From the NCBI GenBank assembly GCA_963281255.1, contig OY725495.1, forward strand, positions 930,001 to 994,000: a DNA stretch of 64,000 bases. The letters are read 5' to 3'. Positions 22,601-32,822 of this stretch are shown one piece after another. A model generated the notes under the pieces. It had not been told where the DNA came from. It made no database searches and was given only the letters and a program-made list of their open reading frames with translations. The translations under genes were made by a program, and so were the position numbers. Each line of letters opens with the position of its first letter. Position 1 is the stretch's first letter. This DNA comes from Aphrocallistes beatrix (taxonomy: Eukaryota > Porifera > Hexactinellida > Sceptrulophora > Aphrocallistidae).

Positions 22601-25600
22601 TTTTTTACATTCGATTTTGAAGTTTTCCTCTGCATTCTGAATTGTTTCGTCATCTGTTACCACATATGAAAATCGTTTTATTTTCTTTCAGCGAATACGT
22701 AGTGGTTCAAAAATTGCCGGCAATTCGACACTTGTGAAGCGAAAATATCCAACTATGCCAGTGAATTTTCTAATCAGAGTCTAGCTGCTGGATTTCTAAT
22801 GAGGTGAAATCAGAATTATTGACAGAAAGAATAAAAAGCGCTGGGACTTTTATATCCGGAATTTTCTAAGGTTTAGATTCGGAATATTATATTTTATGAA
22901 GTCTAGAACTAATAATTGATCGTTTTGTTCTAACAATATAGTCATTAACTGGACAAAATTTTTTCTCCCGGAAATCAGCAAACCGCGAAGCGAAAGCTGT
23001 TATTAAATTTGATACTTGGCTCATTTTCGCATTTCCAGAATTTTCGTGTAGTAATTGACGCAACTTTTCTATTACACGTTTCGTGATCAAGTAATATTAT
23101 CCAACCTTAGTTTAAACTTTCGTTCTCACGATGAGCCAAATCTGTACATACTGTACATAGTTTTAATTAATTTGTTAATTTATCTAGTCTCCACACTTTG
23201 ATGGTAAAGTTCCGAACTGGTTCCACCCATCTTGCTTCTTCAAGAAGCGAACTATCCATAGCACAGCTGACGTGGGAGGGTTCGACTCTCTCAAGTGGAA
23301 GGATCAGGAAACTATTCAGAGTAAGATACTGTCAGAAGATGGCACCACATTAGCTACTCAAGGGAAACAGACTGGTTTGTAAAATTATGTGCTAATATTT
23401 TAATCATAATGTAATTAATATATTTGAATTGTTTCTTTTTAATATATTCTCCCATTGAATTCACTTATAGCTGAAGTACTAAGTACATTAGAACCTCTAT
23501 GATGGCCACTCTATAAGTGGTCAACTGTACATAACGGCCACTTAGAAACAGTCCCGTTGCTTTCCCATTAAAATTAACCGCTCTATAACGGCCACCTGTG
23601 CATAACGGTCAGTCCCTTGGGCGACCGTTATAAACAGGTTTCACTGTATCTATTCTTCTTTTCATGTTTTGAATTCCAAACACACTAGATAGATCTTGGA
23701 TATAGTGATATAGTGATAATTTTTTCGGTTTGAGGTGCCCCAGTCGTTGGCATTCCATACTAATTTTATTGGATATAGTGATATATTGGATAGTGATAAT
23801 TTGACCAAAGATTCCTGTCCCCGGCACTATCACTATCCAATATCTACTGTACTAACTTTGATAAGATAGACAGACATTGCTGGTCTGCGAGTAGATACCG
23901 TACTTAATACTACTTATCAGTGCCTTTTCTCTCAGTCGCAGTCGATCATGACTTTAAAGCGGAATATGCGAAGTCTAATCGCAGTTCGTGTCAGGCTTGT
24001 GAAGAGAAGATTGAAAAGGTATTTCTTTTTCTTTATTTTTAATAACTTATTAAGTTTCAGATTGATGACAAGTAGGTAATTGATATGATATCACTAAAAT
24101 ATATTAAAATTCTAATTCTAGATAAATTAATCTTTATTCGCAATCTGTTGCAGATCCGTTTGTTTCTTTAAAAGCGTAGTGTTTTCGGTTGACCTTTCGT
24201 GTCCAACTTGGGATGCTTTTTCGAAATAATATAGCGAAGTTTGAACATTCCTCTTCACTCCCAGTCCCTTGTAGTGTATCAGTCCGAGGTTGTAGCTAGC
24301 CACAGTGCTCCCCAAGCTCTCAGCATGCCGGAACATCTTGCCAGCAGAGGTGTAGTCCCGCTGTTTAGAGAAGTCCAGACCTTTAGAGAGGAATAGATTG
24401 GCGATTTTCTCAGATTCGTCTTTGGTTAGCTTGATTGAGTATCCCCCGTTCACATTAAGATTTTCTGTTTCCTGATATTGGATTGGAGTTTGTTGTTCTG
24501 ATTGCATTAAGGTTATCGGTGTCAAATATCGTCCTAACTTTTCTTTCAGATAAATTAGATCCGAGAATGAATTGGTATACTGTGCAATCTGTTTCATAAT
24601 TCTGGAGAATTTGATGTCCCAATTGAAATCATAGTCTTGAAACTTAATCTTATTGACTGGAGGAGATTTATTGTAGGGTCTGTGATTCAAGTTATTTCTT
24701 AGTGCAGGAGTGAAAGATCTTTGAGTGATGAATTTCGTTAGAAAATGGAGATTTCCGTATAATGAATTTTTTGCAATTTCCAGTATTTGTGACAAAAAGA
24801 TGTTTGAATCATCAAGATTGAACATTTAGTTTTTCAAATGTTAAGTCAAATTTTATTTTAGGGTTAAGGCTAGTGCATTTATATACTATATCATGTAAGT
24901 TTTTGCTCACTGCGATATCTCTGAACACGTGTAATATCAAATTCAGTACGGTATTTTACCTGCATTGCTACATACTGTTGTAATACTATAATTACTATGA
25001 AACTAGTTTTAATTTTGGAGCATTTCCATTGGCTAATTGAGTTCAATAAAAGTTCTCGAGTCTATTGTATAATTAAGTATTCATTTCATAGCATAGCTTC
25101 TATTGTATTGATATACAATAGATGTGTCTAGTATTAGTTGTGATAATATTAACAGTACTTTCCCAACAAAATACTTACAGAATGTTGGTTGTTTTTTCTA
25201 ATTATTAATAATAAATGCGCAACTTACTTTCTAACATTATTTAGCACCATATGTCTTGCATTACTTTCTCTATTTTGTGCCTTTGGTTACGTGCAAAAGA
25301 TCTTGCATCTCGAATTTTAAAATCAACATTTCGGATTAATTTCACAAAATACACTTGGAATTTTTGTTAAAGATTTTGATATTTGGAAATTTATAATATT
25401 TCATACAATATTAAATGATTACAATTGCTGGAATAATACCCTACTCTTTCTATAATTCTTGACCTTACATTCAGAGATAATCAAGTCCATTTCTAAGTTT
25501 GTTTGATCATGCATAATGTGCTGAAAAATTTAATATTGTATGAGGGAATTTTTGGGAAGTAAAATTTAGGTAGATTTTTTCTTCATTATGAAACTTATGA

Positions 25601-28600
25601 AGTAATAAACATATACGGATAGTTTGAAAGTGATGTTTCTCATACAACATTGTAAATGTTGATTTCTGCTTGCAATATTTAAATAATTCAGAAATTATAA
25701 TTCTTATTGTAAAGATTTTAATGCATTATAGTACAACTAAACATTTACCCCAGGGACTTGCAATGTTTCTTCACAGCATTGGCCATGAATCAATAATTTA
25801 TTGAGTTGAGTGGAGCAGCTCTTCCGCTAATCTATTGCATACATGCCAACTTGAGCCACGATAAAAGCGGGCGCAACGTTAAATTTCGCTGAACATGGCG
25901 GGACGCAATAGAAAAGTATTATACATAGAATCCAAAAAAGCAGGACATAATGTGGAAATTTCATGTACGTACTAGTAAAAGCGGGATAGTATTCGTGAAA
26001 ATTATATCAATAGAAGAGTATAAAAGCTGGACGTCCCGCCAAAAACGCGACAGTTGGCAAGTGTGTTACTGCATGCAGCATTTCAGTACAACCATTACTC
26101 CTTATTCTTTATACCAGGGGTCGGCAACCTTTTGAATGAAGTGTGCCAGTTTACCTATAATGACATATTTATGACCTTGTGTGTCAGTAGCAGGCCTGCC
26201 TAGAGTTGCCGACTCCTGAATCTACATAAATGTGGTATGTCGATGAATTTATTTTCATCTCGCGTGCCATCAATTTAGTGCTTGCGTGCCGAAGGTTTCC
26301 GACTCCTGCTTTATACCATCATAATTTCTTCCCATAGCAAAATGTTTTACTGAGTTGCACGTGTTGTATATTATTTGTGTTTAGAATGTACTACGGTTGG
26401 GTCACATGGAAGATGCAACTGAGACCGCAGGTAGCAAAGTATTCAACAAGATCCCTCGCTGGTATCACGTAGACTGCTTCATGGAGAATCGAGAAAAACT
26501 GATGGCCACCTCGCTAATGGCTAACAATATTGAAGGCTATAAATTACTTAAAAAGGATGACAAAGTTTTGCTAGAAGATCAACTTGGCAAAGTAGTGGTT
26601 GTTTCCGGAAAAAGAGGAAAGGGATCTTCGGGAGCTCCCCCTGCAAAGCGGAGTAAAGAGGAGCAAATGGAACAGGATCTACTCAAGGTTATTTTTGCAC
26701 ATACCTTTTCACTTATACTCTATTTCATTATTAATAAGTTTATCTCAATTAATACATGATTTATTATTATCCGTTTTCACTTGTGTATTTGATATGTATA
26801 GGCCCAGAATGACAGGATTTGGAGTTTAATCGATATTCTGAAGAATAATCTGAACAAATCCGCAATGGCGGGACTGCTAGAAGATAATTCTCAATACGTT
26901 CCCATTGGAGAGCAACCTGTGCTCACTTCTCTCTCTGACGCCATCCTATTTGGTAAGCAGTAAAATAATACCGTCTCTTAGGTAGTTTGAAATGGAATAT
27001 CTTCTTTCCTACTTAGTAAATTTATATTGGACAATTCTTATTGATGGTGCACTACGTCATTTCGCTTCTCTATGCTGTGCGATTTTATCTCAATCCTTTG
27101 CAAATCTGGTTTGCAGGATCTAACAGATGTGGCTCTGCTCCCGACATTTATTAAGTGACATTATACAAGATAGTATATGTATATATGTTACAGTCAAAAC
27201 GTCAAATCAATTATTATGTAAAATACCTGGAGATGATGACTCATCATTCTGTTATGACGTCATCGTTGCGCATTAAAAAAATTGTATTTTTGAGTGATAT
27301 CGATTCTAACAGCAAGACAGACGTATTTATAGATGTTATCTACCTTATAATTAATCAATGTGAGCCTAGGCGCCCATATAGTGTCTGCCAGCCGCGTAGC
27401 GCAAGCAAGCGCATCCCGATTGTATATATACACGTAGATATACATAAATCGAGTTTTAATGGTAAGGACATGCAAATACAGTACACCCGAGGTAATCCGA
27501 GCAGCTATGTGCCATTGATCAACAAAATTGTTTCGATTAGTTAATTTGTTCCAATCAGTGAAATGAGTTAAATTCAATGGAGTATTAACTCTGACAAGCG
27601 AACTTCGCTTGTTTGCGCTGCGCGGCTTGGGAACGCTTCCGCCGGAGGCGCCCTTTGGGTGCTTCGATATGTACCTTCAATGGTATTGATCAGCATCATG
27701 AATGGTTGTTAAATGGACATATAGGGTCCAAAGCTAAGTTGACTAATTCATGAATTGTCAAAGAATTACTCAAAATTTGAAACTAAAAAAATGAAAAAAA
27801 TATTTGATATTTCGCTTAGGGACTGAGCAATGTTATAGGTATATAACATGAGCAACATTTTAACCACTTTTGGGCATAGAATCTGCACTAATGTTTGAGA
27901 TTTTGAATAATTCATAATTCTTCATCATCTTTCAATGAATTAGTCAACTTAGGTCCAAAGTGATACTAATGATGATTTTGTAACGTAAATGATAGATTAG
28001 AAATACATGTCCAATTCGAATGTTTTTTAAAAAAAATCTAAAGTCCGTTCAGTTGGATACCATCCCGTTTAGAGGTATTCCTCCTAAGGAATATGCCCAT
28101 CTAGTACTATTTGTATGTACAATAAAGGAGTGGTTTAATACTTTTGTCTGGGTAATGACTTATATATTATCCACACTTATACAAATATTTCTTTTTAACT
28201 TCACATCTACCTAAGAATTTTTAGCCTTTTAGCTTATAGATACACTGCACTATTTTAAAATACATTTTAACTTGATGGTAGAAATACTTACAACTACGCA
28301 TTATTTGGCCTAATGTCCTCTCCGGCGAATTATACAGTCATTTCTGCAAAGTTTCCTTTTATTATTCTACTTTCATATAATATTGATCCAGTAGTTTCAA
28401 TATGGGTTTTCTTTCTTTCTACTTTGAAGATCTAAGAAAAAATCGACTGTTTATTAACAAATATTATTTTTGGAGACCACAAACATTACCTAGCTGATAC
28501 CAGCAAAATTTAACGCTGTGTAATTTCAGATAAATGACGGAGCCATGAAAGCTAATCATACTCTTACTTTGGTATGCACTTTTAATATATGCTTCTACTA

Positions 28601-31230
28601 TTATGATATAATAGTGTATTTACTACAGTAGAACCTGCATACAATTTAGACACTCCTTTAGAGAAGCAAAACATGTTGGATTATCCAGTAATCTCTACTA
28701 GAGATGTACCGGATATCCAGTTCTACTCCTGTATCTATCCGCCCATTTACAGGATATCCGGTACATCCCTAATTGTCGCAACAAAGTAGGAATAATTGTT
28801 TTTGAAATATTCCTACTTGGCTCTACGCCAAGTAGTCAATATTAGACATTGGCAAGTATGATGTTTGAATGCATAAATTACGAATTAACATCAAATACAG
28901 AGTCTCTCTACTCTTACTGCTAATCTTCAATAGTATATCCAAATGTATCCGCTTTAACAGTATTTGTATGGAAAATTTCGTGGTTAGTCAAAACATATAT
29001 TCCCACCGTACTGTTTGTATACACCCGATACTCAAAAGTAAAACTCCAATAAATTGCAGATAAATACTCGCCAATCTGTACTACCTTCTTGGCGCAGCAC
29101 CAAGTAGGAATATGTCAAAACACAAATTATTCCAACTTTTTGCGCCAAGTAGGAATTCCTACATGACAATTTCGCCTAGAGCAAAATTTTACTTCGTTAT
29201 TCGAACTTGTTTGTGAGTTCACCATTTGACATATACGTAGTGCAAACCAATTTTTCACCTTCCTATGATGTACCAGTTCTTCCATTAATATTGGACATAA
29301 TTAAAATAATAGAGTTTTGATATTTAAGATTTTATATTCTCTATACATCTGTGTAGGAGCTTTAACCACTTGTCCAGATTGTAATGGAGACACGCTGACT
29401 TTTTCCACTAAAGGCTATTACCACTGTAAAGGCAGTCTATCTGAATGGAGTAAGTGTATCTATACTACGAAGGAACCCAAACGGAGAAAGTTTCATCTCC
29501 CTGATGAAGTGAAAGATATACCCGCAATGTCAGTTTTTCATCTTCCTATCACCTTATTCTATTTCCCTGCAGATATTAATTAATTCGTTTTTATAACTAA
29601 TTTTCATCGGTTTTTCTTACACCGGGTTATCCTTATAGTGGTGCGGCATAGCAAAACAATTGTGCATTTTGTGATAAAAGCACCAAAATTGGTACACATG
29701 TACATTGATATACTATGAACATTTTTGGATATTGGGCCACATGAAACGATGCCTATGTCAGCCATGACAGCTGGCCCCAAATTATCACGTCCGATAGTAT
29801 TGCCGGAATTGTCCTCTATCAATAACTTCTTTTAATCACACCAGATCATATTTTGATTGTTAAAGAACCATATCCCTTGTTCTTCTCGGCTAGGTTCAGC
29901 GAGTACGAATATGCTAATTAGAACACTCTGATATATCATATGTAGAATATATGAATGTTTTACCACATTCAACTATACCTTCCACTATGGCATACCACAA
30001 AACTTTCATATATTCCACATATGACATATCAGAGCATTCTAATTAGCATATTCGTACTCGCTGAACCTAGCCGAGAAGAACAAGGGGTCACTCGATATGG
30101 TTCCTCCAAAATTTGGAGATCGGAATTTTTCAACATTCCTGGCCATTGCTAGGGACAGGCAACCAAAAAAATTCTCCAAATATGGTCAATATATATATCA
30201 AATTGCTGGAAATTTAACAATCAAAATATAATCTGTTGTGATTAAAAGAAGTTATTGATAGGGGACCATTCCAGCAATACTATCGGACGTGGTAATTTGG
30301 GGCCAGCTGTCATGGCTGACATAGGCATCGTTTCAGGTGGCCCAATATCCAAAAATGTTCATAATATATCAAAGTACATGTGTACCAATTTTGGTGCTTT
30401 TATCACAAAATGCACAATTGTTATAAATTTCATGCTATGCCGCACCACTATACTAATCGGTTTATTCTTACTCTTTATAGTGTAAGAAATTCCAGGTTTA
30501 CTAGTACATTCCATCGGTTTTTTATTACTCACGGTTTATTCTTATAATCGGTTTATTCTTACTATCGGTTTATTCTTACATCGGTTTATTCTTACTATCG
30601 GTTTATTCTTACTATATTGATCTGAAAGAAATAGTAAGAAAAAAACGGTTTCGACTGTACTGACAATAAGAAGTCAACTTTGCACTCAATTTAAATTTCG
30701 ACCTTCTATAATAGATGCTGCAACTATAGATTTGTAACCAAGATGCGTCACCGTGACGTCAGCATAATGTTATTGCACTATCCATACTAATTATTCCATC
30801 AATCTCAGTTTAGTTCTACCTTCTTTTGATTGGGGATGACATTGACTTTAGAAGTTATATGATGTCACAACGATTCACCATCTACTTTTAGTGTTAATAT
30901 GGGATTTCTTTAATAAATAACTTTTGTACAAAAGACAATATAATTGAATAAAAAATGATCTGTAATCATGTTGATTTAACTTATATATCGAACGTTCTTT
31001 GGATAGATCCATTATTTTCTATGCAAAAATGCTTTTATTTGTATTACATCTTTAGGAAAGCTTTAAAACTAAGCAAAGTTGAACACCGTCTATTTCCCAA
31101 ACTAACAGCTGTAGCCCCATCTCAATCATTGTCTTCTTCTTTTACTTCTCAAGAATCAATGGACCTCACTAATAGCCTGCCTCTAAGCGGGTTCTCTGTT
31201 TGTATTGTGGGAAAACTTGAAAGAAAAAAG
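19605..31230 (+). CDS. PARP1: PARP1, N-terminal half (seven exons)
   Basis: Exons 19605-19718, 23188-23374, 23936-24018, 26385-26687, 26802-26952, 29357-29528 and 31056-31230 have GT-AG borders and consistent phases, giving 395 residues. PARP1 senses DNA breaks and makes poly(ADP-ribose) from NAD+ in the nucleus. Zinc finger 1 has C19, C22, H51, C54; zinc finger 2 has C119, C122, H156, C159. A Lys/Arg-rich stretch follows (about 202-218). The PADR1/zinc finger 3 region has C285, C288, C303, C313. The last exon enters a BRCT domain (LSGFSVCIVGKLE). Known PARP1 proteins are about 1000 residues, so the rest of BRCT, WGR and the catalytic domain are missing; none were seen to 64000. They may lie beyond the window, or the gene is broken by the transposons that start at 31.5 kb. 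Introns carry mariner copies, MITEs and an antisense gene. A pyrimidine tract ending in AG at 19587 just before the ATG suggests a 5' UTR intron or a trans-splice acceptor. Confidence 0.9.
19740..20075 (+). repeat. Old dispersed repeat in PARP1 intron 1
   Basis: Contains TATCTATTGTGAACAAAAG, a GATATTCGGAATCTACACC run and GGTGTGAAAA, all also found in the same order at 48140-48480, and partly near 7640-7700. Non-coding. Confidence 0.5.
20290..21390 (+). pseudogene. Mariner transposase pseudogene 1 (DD34D type)
   Basis: In pieces across three frames: HTH region with a GRPPTAVTEETIATAE-like linker, then LACDETWIYLYDLE (first Asp, about 20725-20765), LLLLCDNASAHTAA (second Asp, about 21015-21056) and SPDLAQCDFFLFP (third Asp, about 21107-21145). 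Multiple stops and shifts make it dead. It lies in PARP1 intron 1 in the same orientation. Confidence 0.85.
21900..22590 (+). pseudogene. Mariner transposase pseudogene 2 (DD34D type)
   Basis: Second, distinct mariner copy: GDETWFHYYEP (first Asp, near 21960), then LQHDDARPYFTKK (second Asp, near 22213) and LAPSDYWLFGE (third Asp, near 22314). It is broken by shifts near 22150-22170 and 22350. A probable element end is near 22585, after GGTACCCGTTATTTTTGG. It lies in PARP1 intron 1. Confidence 0.85.
23490..23850. mobile_element. Two adjacent pogo-like MITE remnants
   Basis: 23490-23646 ends with GGTTTCACTGTA, the complement of a CAGTGAAACC terminus, and has internal TATAACGGCCAC repeats. 23690-23850 has inverted copies of GGATATAGTGATA or TATCACTATCC and ends with a TACTGTACT terminus. 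Both lie in PARP1 intron 2. Confidence 0.5.
24127..24825 (-). CDS. Small Sel1-repeat protein, antisense in PARP1 intron 3
   Basis: An intact, intronless 232-codon frame with ATG start on the strand opposite PARP1, wholly inside its intron 3. Residues about 141-175 form a helix-turn-helix of the TPR/Sel1 kind, and 176-211 match the Sel1-like repeat (NLGLIHYKGLGV, then YYFEKASQVGHE). Sel1 repeats are protein-binding solenoids, found for example in ER quality control and in the mitochondrial stress protein DELE1; DELE1-like identity is possible but unproved. The N-terminal 130 residues are Asn/Lys-rich and not recognised. No signal peptide or membrane segment. Because the frame is intact among decayed transposons it is probably a real gene or a recent retrocopy. 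Confidence 0.65.
   Translation of the reverse strand: MFNLDDSNIFLSQILEIAKNSLYGNLHFLTKFITQRSFTPALRNNLNHRPYNKSPPVNKIKFQDYDFNWDIKFSRIMKQIAQYTNSFSDLIYLKEKLGRYLTPITLMQSEQQTPIQYQETENLNVNGGYSIKLTKDESEKIANLFLSKGLDFSKQRDYTSAGKMFRHAESLGSTVASYNLGLIHYKGLGVKRNVQTSLYYFEKASQVGHERSTENTTLLKKQTDLQQIANKD
24850..25837. other. PARP1 intron 3 sequence without recognised features
   Basis: AT-rich, no open frame of note, no inverted-repeat element identified. Confidence 0.4.
25838..26065. mobile_element. MITE with CATACATGCCAACT ends, second copy
   Basis: Left end GCATACATGCCAACTTGAG and right end near CAGTTGGCAAGTGTG. The interior shares GTCCCGCC and GCGGGACG phrases and a TATACATAGAATCC run with the copy at 12368-12543. 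It is about 230 bp. Confidence 0.65.
26115..26308. mobile_element. hAT MITE with perfect 8-bp target duplication
   Basis: 194 bp element with CAGGGGTCGGCAACC and GACTCCTG ends, flanked by identical CTTTATAC copies (26107-26114 and 26309-26316). The 8-bp duplication and CAGGG end mark the hAT superfamily. It lies in PARP1 intron 3 and is probably fairly recent. Confidence 0.92.
27210..27468 (-). repeat. Family A repeat, inverted orientation
   Basis: Reverse copy: the ATGATGACTCATCAT body block comes first, then the GC hairpin block reversed (CGCAAGCAAGCGC), then the terminal repeat CGAGTTTTAATGGTAAGGA. It shows that the terminal repeat lies outside the hairpin block. It is in PARP1 intron 5. 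Confidence 0.8.
27590..27668 (+). repeat. Family A hairpin block fragment
   Basis: Only the GC-rich block (TTCGCTTGTTTGCGCTGCGC and a GGAGGCGCCC stem). It lies 120 bases from the inverted copy at 27210-27468. Confidence 0.7.
27670..28690. other. PARP1 intron 5 sequence without recognised features
   Basis: AT-rich. A short segment at 28529-28570 is bounded by TTTCAG and GTATGC like a 42-base exon, but it brings a stop in the PARP1 phase, so I do not use it. Confidence 0.35.
28699..28771. mobile_element. Very short hAT-type MITE
   Basis: 73 bp between TAGAGATGTACCGGATATCC and its near-exact complement ending CATCCCTA. The TAGGGATG-type end is known from hAT elements. No clear 8-bp duplication. 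Confidence 0.6.
28780..29165. repeat. Palindromic repeat with CCTACTTGGCGC motif
   Basis: GTAGGAATAATTG and TATTCCTACTTGG at the left are matched in reverse at the right (CCAAGTAGGAATATG, CAAATTATTCC). It lies immediately before PARP1 exon 6 (29357). Confidence 0.6.
29612..30480. repeat. Long palindromic element in PARP1 intron 6
   Basis: Left arm 29612-29963 and right arm 29990-30480, with an extra insert of about 115 bases at 30090-30205 in the right arm. The arms share GTCAGCCATGACAGCTGGCC in opposite orientation. Outer sequence carries CGGTTTTTCTTAC or its relatives. A fold-back DNA element; transcripts through it could form a long hairpin. Confidence 0.8.
30515..30625 (+). repeat. 15-bp tandem repeat TCGGTTTATTCTTAC
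   Basis: About five or six near-exact units. The same phrase in degenerate form is at the outer end of the palindrome at 29612, so the tandem tract probably grew from that element's terminus. Confidence 0.8.
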
Positions 31231-31509
31231 GTTAGTTCATATTTCTTATACCAGTTCTGACAATATGCACTGATATATGTATATTTATCACGAAAGTGAG
31301 GAGGCCATTTATAATGAAATCTCTGTGTAATAATGAAATGAATTTAAAGTTGTATCCAATATTTCTGATGATTCATATCTTCATGCATACCAATTCGTAT
31401 TTCTTCTTTTCGAATGGAAGTAGGGGATCATCGTCGAATATTCCCCTAAAAAGCTTCACCTTTTCTTTGGGGGAGATAACGAATCATGTTCTGTGGTGAC
31501 TATGGCTGC

Positions 31510-31996
31510 ACAGTGGCTTTAATTGGCACTTTAGTGGAAATAGGTATCTACGATGCTCAAAACTATCTTAAATATATTATTGGTATATAGTATATCGACC
31601 CTAAAAATCCGATTTCCGAAGTCAAAAATAATGTATGGCTTCAACTTTTTTAAAAACTTATGACGTCATCATTAATTGTCACCAAATAACAAATCAGTAA
31701 CTATTACGTCTTGCTCTGTAGGAAAGAGCTGTCGACTGCTACATTTGTATCTACAAGTATGACCAATCTCTCCACATTCCTTACATCGAATAAACTTGCG
31801 AAAATTAGCCAAACTAGATTTACTCTGGCTTAGTAAACGGACTAAGATATCTTTGGCATTAGCTGTAAAATATATTTTTCTTGCCAAATGTTCGCGGTAT
31901 TTTCTTATTGACTTATTGCAAGGCTCAACTGCTTCTTCTGAAAAGCTATTTAACCCATAGCCATCATTGCAATCCCAAATTAATTCGGTAGAGTTG
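31510..31996 (-). pseudogene. RAG1-like DDE transposase, duplicated C-terminal fragment
   Basis: Minus-strand frame (stop at 31672) runs from a TELIWDCNDGYGLNSF segment through SEEAVEPCNK, KYREHLARK and a VRLLSQSKSSLANF region to a zinc-knuckle-like CKECGEIGHTCRYKC tail. In RAG1/Transib-type transposases the catalytic Glu lies in such an (S/A)E-x(3)E-x(2)NK context followed by an Arg-rich helix. The 3' flank 31528-31670 is repeated at 32821-32960. It is a second copy of the 3' end of the element at 32823-34700, and keeps the Glu region that the longer copy has lost. Confidence 0.5.
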
Positions 31997-32680
31997 TAAT
32001 GGAACTGACTGATTAAGACAAGTAAGCTGAGTTTAATGAAATTCTAGTTTGAGAGAATAACTAGACTAGATAGACATAATAATACCTTGTTACACTAGGT
32101 ATATATCTGAGTGATGCTATGTTAAGTGAAACCTGACACCATAGCAAATCTAAGGGAACCTGGTTACCTGACATCAGGTACCCTCCCATTTTCCTAAGTC
32201 ATGTTATAAGTCTAAACGATCCGGAATTTTCTTTGGCCTCGTAGATCTCCTCTAAGGCCTTTGCATTTCTGTTTCTTTTTCTTCTTCTTGGCCTACTGCC
32301 GTTGACGCCTCCGGATAACTCGGCTCTACGTCCTCCGCCGTGCCAGCTGGCACTTCACTTTCCTGTGGTATCAAATGTTCTGTCAGCTCGCGGGGTGCTA
32401 ACTTACAATTATCTAAGTGAACCCGCGAAGCCTTTCCTTTCTTCCTCTCGATTTTGACATTAGGGTGCCTGAAATCCAACACCTTGTATGGGCCTTGAAA
32501 TATTGGATCTAACCCATCTTCCCTCGAAAATTTTTGAGATACAACCACTCCCCGGGACCAACTACACTCTGCGTTGCGGCAGTCTTACGATCGTGAAATC
32601 TTTTATAAGTCTCCTTAGCCTGCCTTAATTTATCTTCCGCTTCACGACAGTGGAGTAAAAAATACCCCGGACCAAAATCG
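31997..32680 (-). mobile_element. Ty3/gypsy fragment: integrase tail and probable LTR part
   Basis: Minus-strand coding from about 32680 to 32252: a KETYKRFHDRKTA-like stretch, a shift near 32545, then DPIFQGPYKVLDFRHPNVKI and HLDNCKLAP, the usual end of a gypsy polyprotein's integrase. 31997-32250 follows the stop and may be part of an LTR. It is wedged into the RAG1-like element right after GGTAGAGT, a phrase present at the break in both copies. Confidence 0.65.
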
Positions 32681-32822
32681 TCTAAATATTTGATCCAGCC
32701 GGATCAAATAAAAACCTGGACTAAAAATAGCTGATATATTTGGTCCCCTGAAATATTCGATCAGGACGGACCGAATATTTCTAATTTATTTGGTCCGGCC
32801 CGACCAAATATTTCGTGACAGG
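32681..32822. mobile_element. MITE fragment with TTTGGTCCGG repeats
   Basis: Several ATTTGGTCC, GGACCGAATATTT phrases, ending ATTTCGTGACAGGCAC. Its end matches the TGTCACGAAA terminus seen at 12108 and 59505. Confidence 0.45.

Noticed and set aside
22887-23090. 67-codon minus-strand frame near PARP1 exon 2
   Set aside because: No ATG-supported homology, no repeats or motifs, and it lies in intron DNA next to mariner debris.
28529-28570. 42-base segment with splice-like borders as a PARP1 micro-exon
   Set aside because: It adds a stop codon in the PARP1 phase, and exons 5 and 6 already join in phase with conserved protein sequence across the junction.
32252-32548. Minus-strand frame as a free-standing host gene
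   Set aside because: Its GPYKVLDFRHP and HLDNCKLAP phrases are typical of gypsy integrase tails, with more integrase residues just upstream in another frame.
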